Origin: Methanothrix soehngenii GP6
Lineage (GTDB): Archaea; Halobacteriota; Methanosarcinia; Methanotrichales; Methanotrichaceae
Length of the DNA: 64,000 nucleotides
Direction of reading: 5' to 3'
Assembly (NCBI RefSeq): GCF_000204415.1
Contig: NC_015416.1
Coordinates: forward strand, 62,001 to 126,000
A model generated the notes under the pieces. It saw only the letters and a program-made list of their open reading frames with translations. It ran no database searches and was not told the DNA's origin. This document shows, piece after piece, positions 63,233 through 64,000 of this stretch (within the stretch, counting starts at the first letter, position 1; every line of letters begins with the position of its first letter). A program made the position numbers and the translations under genes.

Positions 63233-64000
63233 ATGCCAAGGAACAGAAGAGAGCTTTACAATAAGGAGATCTGCGCTTGCTCCATCTTCGGGGCAATGAA
63301 CCGGGATGGTGAACGCTTCAACGCTGCCGGGGTCATGAAGGCCATAGCCAACATGCATGTGCGGGGCAACGGCCTGGGCGGGGGCTTTGCAGCCTACGGC
63401 ATATATCCGCAGTATCGAGACTACTATGCCTTCCATCTCATGTTCAACGGCAAAACCCTCCAGTCCCAGATATCGGCCAAAGCGGAATTCGAGCAATACC
63501 TCAACCAGAGGTTCGATGTGGTCCATGATGAGGAGATCCCTCACCGCCCTCAAACCCAGCTTCGAGATCCCCCCCTGATATGGCGCTACTTCGCCTCCCC
63601 AAAAAAAATGGGAGAGGACGCCAGCCTGTCAGACGACGAGTACGTGGTGAGAACGGTGATGCAGACCAACAGCAGAGCAGAGGACGCCTACATATTCTCC
63701 TCTGGAATGAATATGGGCTGCTTCAAGGGAGTGGGCTATCCTGAGGAGATCGGTGAGTACTTCATGCTCGACCAACTCTACTCTGCCTATGCCTGGACGG
63801 CTCATGGCCGGTTTCCTACCAACACCCAGGCCTGGTGGGGGGGAGCCCATCCCTTCAGCCTGCTGGATACGAGCGTGGTGCACAACGGCGAGATCTCCTC
63901 TTACGGCACCAATCGCTGGTACCTGGAGATGTACGGCTATGCCTGCACCCTTCAGACCGATACCGAGGTCATAGCCTATGCTGCAGACCTGCTCCTCAGA
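63233..64000 (+). CDS. Class II glutamine amidotransferase (glutamate synthase domain 1-like), cut by window edge
   Basis: The ATG at 63233 opens a frame that stays open to the last base, so the C-terminus is outside the window; 256 residues are visible. Near the N-terminus CSIFGAMNRDG matches the Ntn cysteine loop (usually CGIFG), here with Ser after the Cys; Cys16 is the best candidate nucleophile after removal of a 15-residue pro-sequence. Downstream are AWTAHGRFPTNTQAWWGGAHPFSLL and VVHNGEISSYGTNRWYLE, the glutamine-binding motifs of the GltB amidotransferase domain. Archaea encode this as a separate protein. With glnA 90 bases upstream it completes ammonia assimilation. Confidence 0.9.
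   Translation, partial: MPRNRRELYNKEICACSIFGAMNRDGERFNAAGVMKAIANMHVRGNGLGGGFAAYGIYPQYRDYYAFHLMFNGKTLQSQISAKAEFEQYLNQRFDVVHDEEIPHRPQTQLRDPPLIWRYFASPKKMGEDASLSDDEYVVRTVMQTNSRAEDAYIFSSGMNMGCFKGVGYPEEIGEYFMLDQLYSAYAWTAHGRFPTNTQAWWGGAHPFSLLDTSVVHNGEISSYGTNRWYLEMYGYACTLQTDTEVIAYAADLLLR

Overview
The window reads as chromosome of a methanogenic archaeon, most likely an acetoclastic Methanothrix/Methanosaeta-type organism. The methanogen assignment rests on a protein with the methanogenesis-marker-9 cysteine domain (5854-6912), a CitG-like protein next to a DUF447 protein, an archaeal RadB, archaeal-type TATA boxes and a queE-type gene. The genus is an inference; no rRNA is present. Ordinary genes are moderately GC-rich, and several islands are clearly AT-richer (the SIR2-HerA genes, the IS elements, and a desert at 53.5-55.0 kb).

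Layout. 1-4660: 3' part of a very large NdvB/cyclic beta-1,2-glucan synthase-like GH94 protein, cut by the left edge. 4.7-9.7 kb: small membrane exporter, an unknown protein, then a co-directional set (methanogenesis marker 9, CitG-like, DUF447, radB) and a GNAT acetyltransferase. 9.8-20.9 kb: an 11-kb defence island on the + strand, running small ORF, DUF1016 nuclease, hsdS, SIR2, HerA, DUF262/DUF1524 (GmrSD-like), hsdR. Almost every junction is a 1-8 nt stop/start overlap. The island carries remnants of Type I restriction genes at its junctions: an hsdM 3' end before hsdS and a duplicated hsdR 5' end before the GmrSD-like gene. No hsdM is present. 21.1-24.3 kb: carB. 24.4-27.2 kb: an IS4-like element split by an IS3-family element, both with target duplications, so the insertion order can be read directly.

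27.2-38 kb: larA, DUF58 and moxR on the - strand; a GerW/DUF2953 pair on the + strand; an alpha-glucan phosphorylase; a HicB-like antitoxin; a PIN-domain pair; a decayed stretch; and a DUF2188 protein. 37.1-41.1 kb: a SWIM-finger/SNF2-helicase pair. 41.2-45.5 kb: a compact sulfur-handling operon (SLC13 permease, metallo-beta-lactamase with two rhodanese domains, two YeeE/YedE proteins). 45.6-50.9 kb: a secreted protein, an acyl-CoA transferase fused to a GNAT domain, a solitary TnpB element immediately upstream of it, and an RlmJ-like methyltransferase.

51.3-64 kb: feoB behind a repeat-containing promoter region; a 1.46-kb AT-rich desert; a run of secreted or membrane proteins (including a two-domain fasciclin protein); queE; a cyclophilin-like protein; tRNA-Gly(CCC); glutamine synthetase; and the start of a class II glutamine amidotransferase, cut by the right edge. 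glnA and the amidotransferase form a nitrogen-assimilation pair. The most unusual part is the defence island, where several distinct antiviral modules sit inside a Type I restriction operon with fragments of the restriction genes left at the joints.
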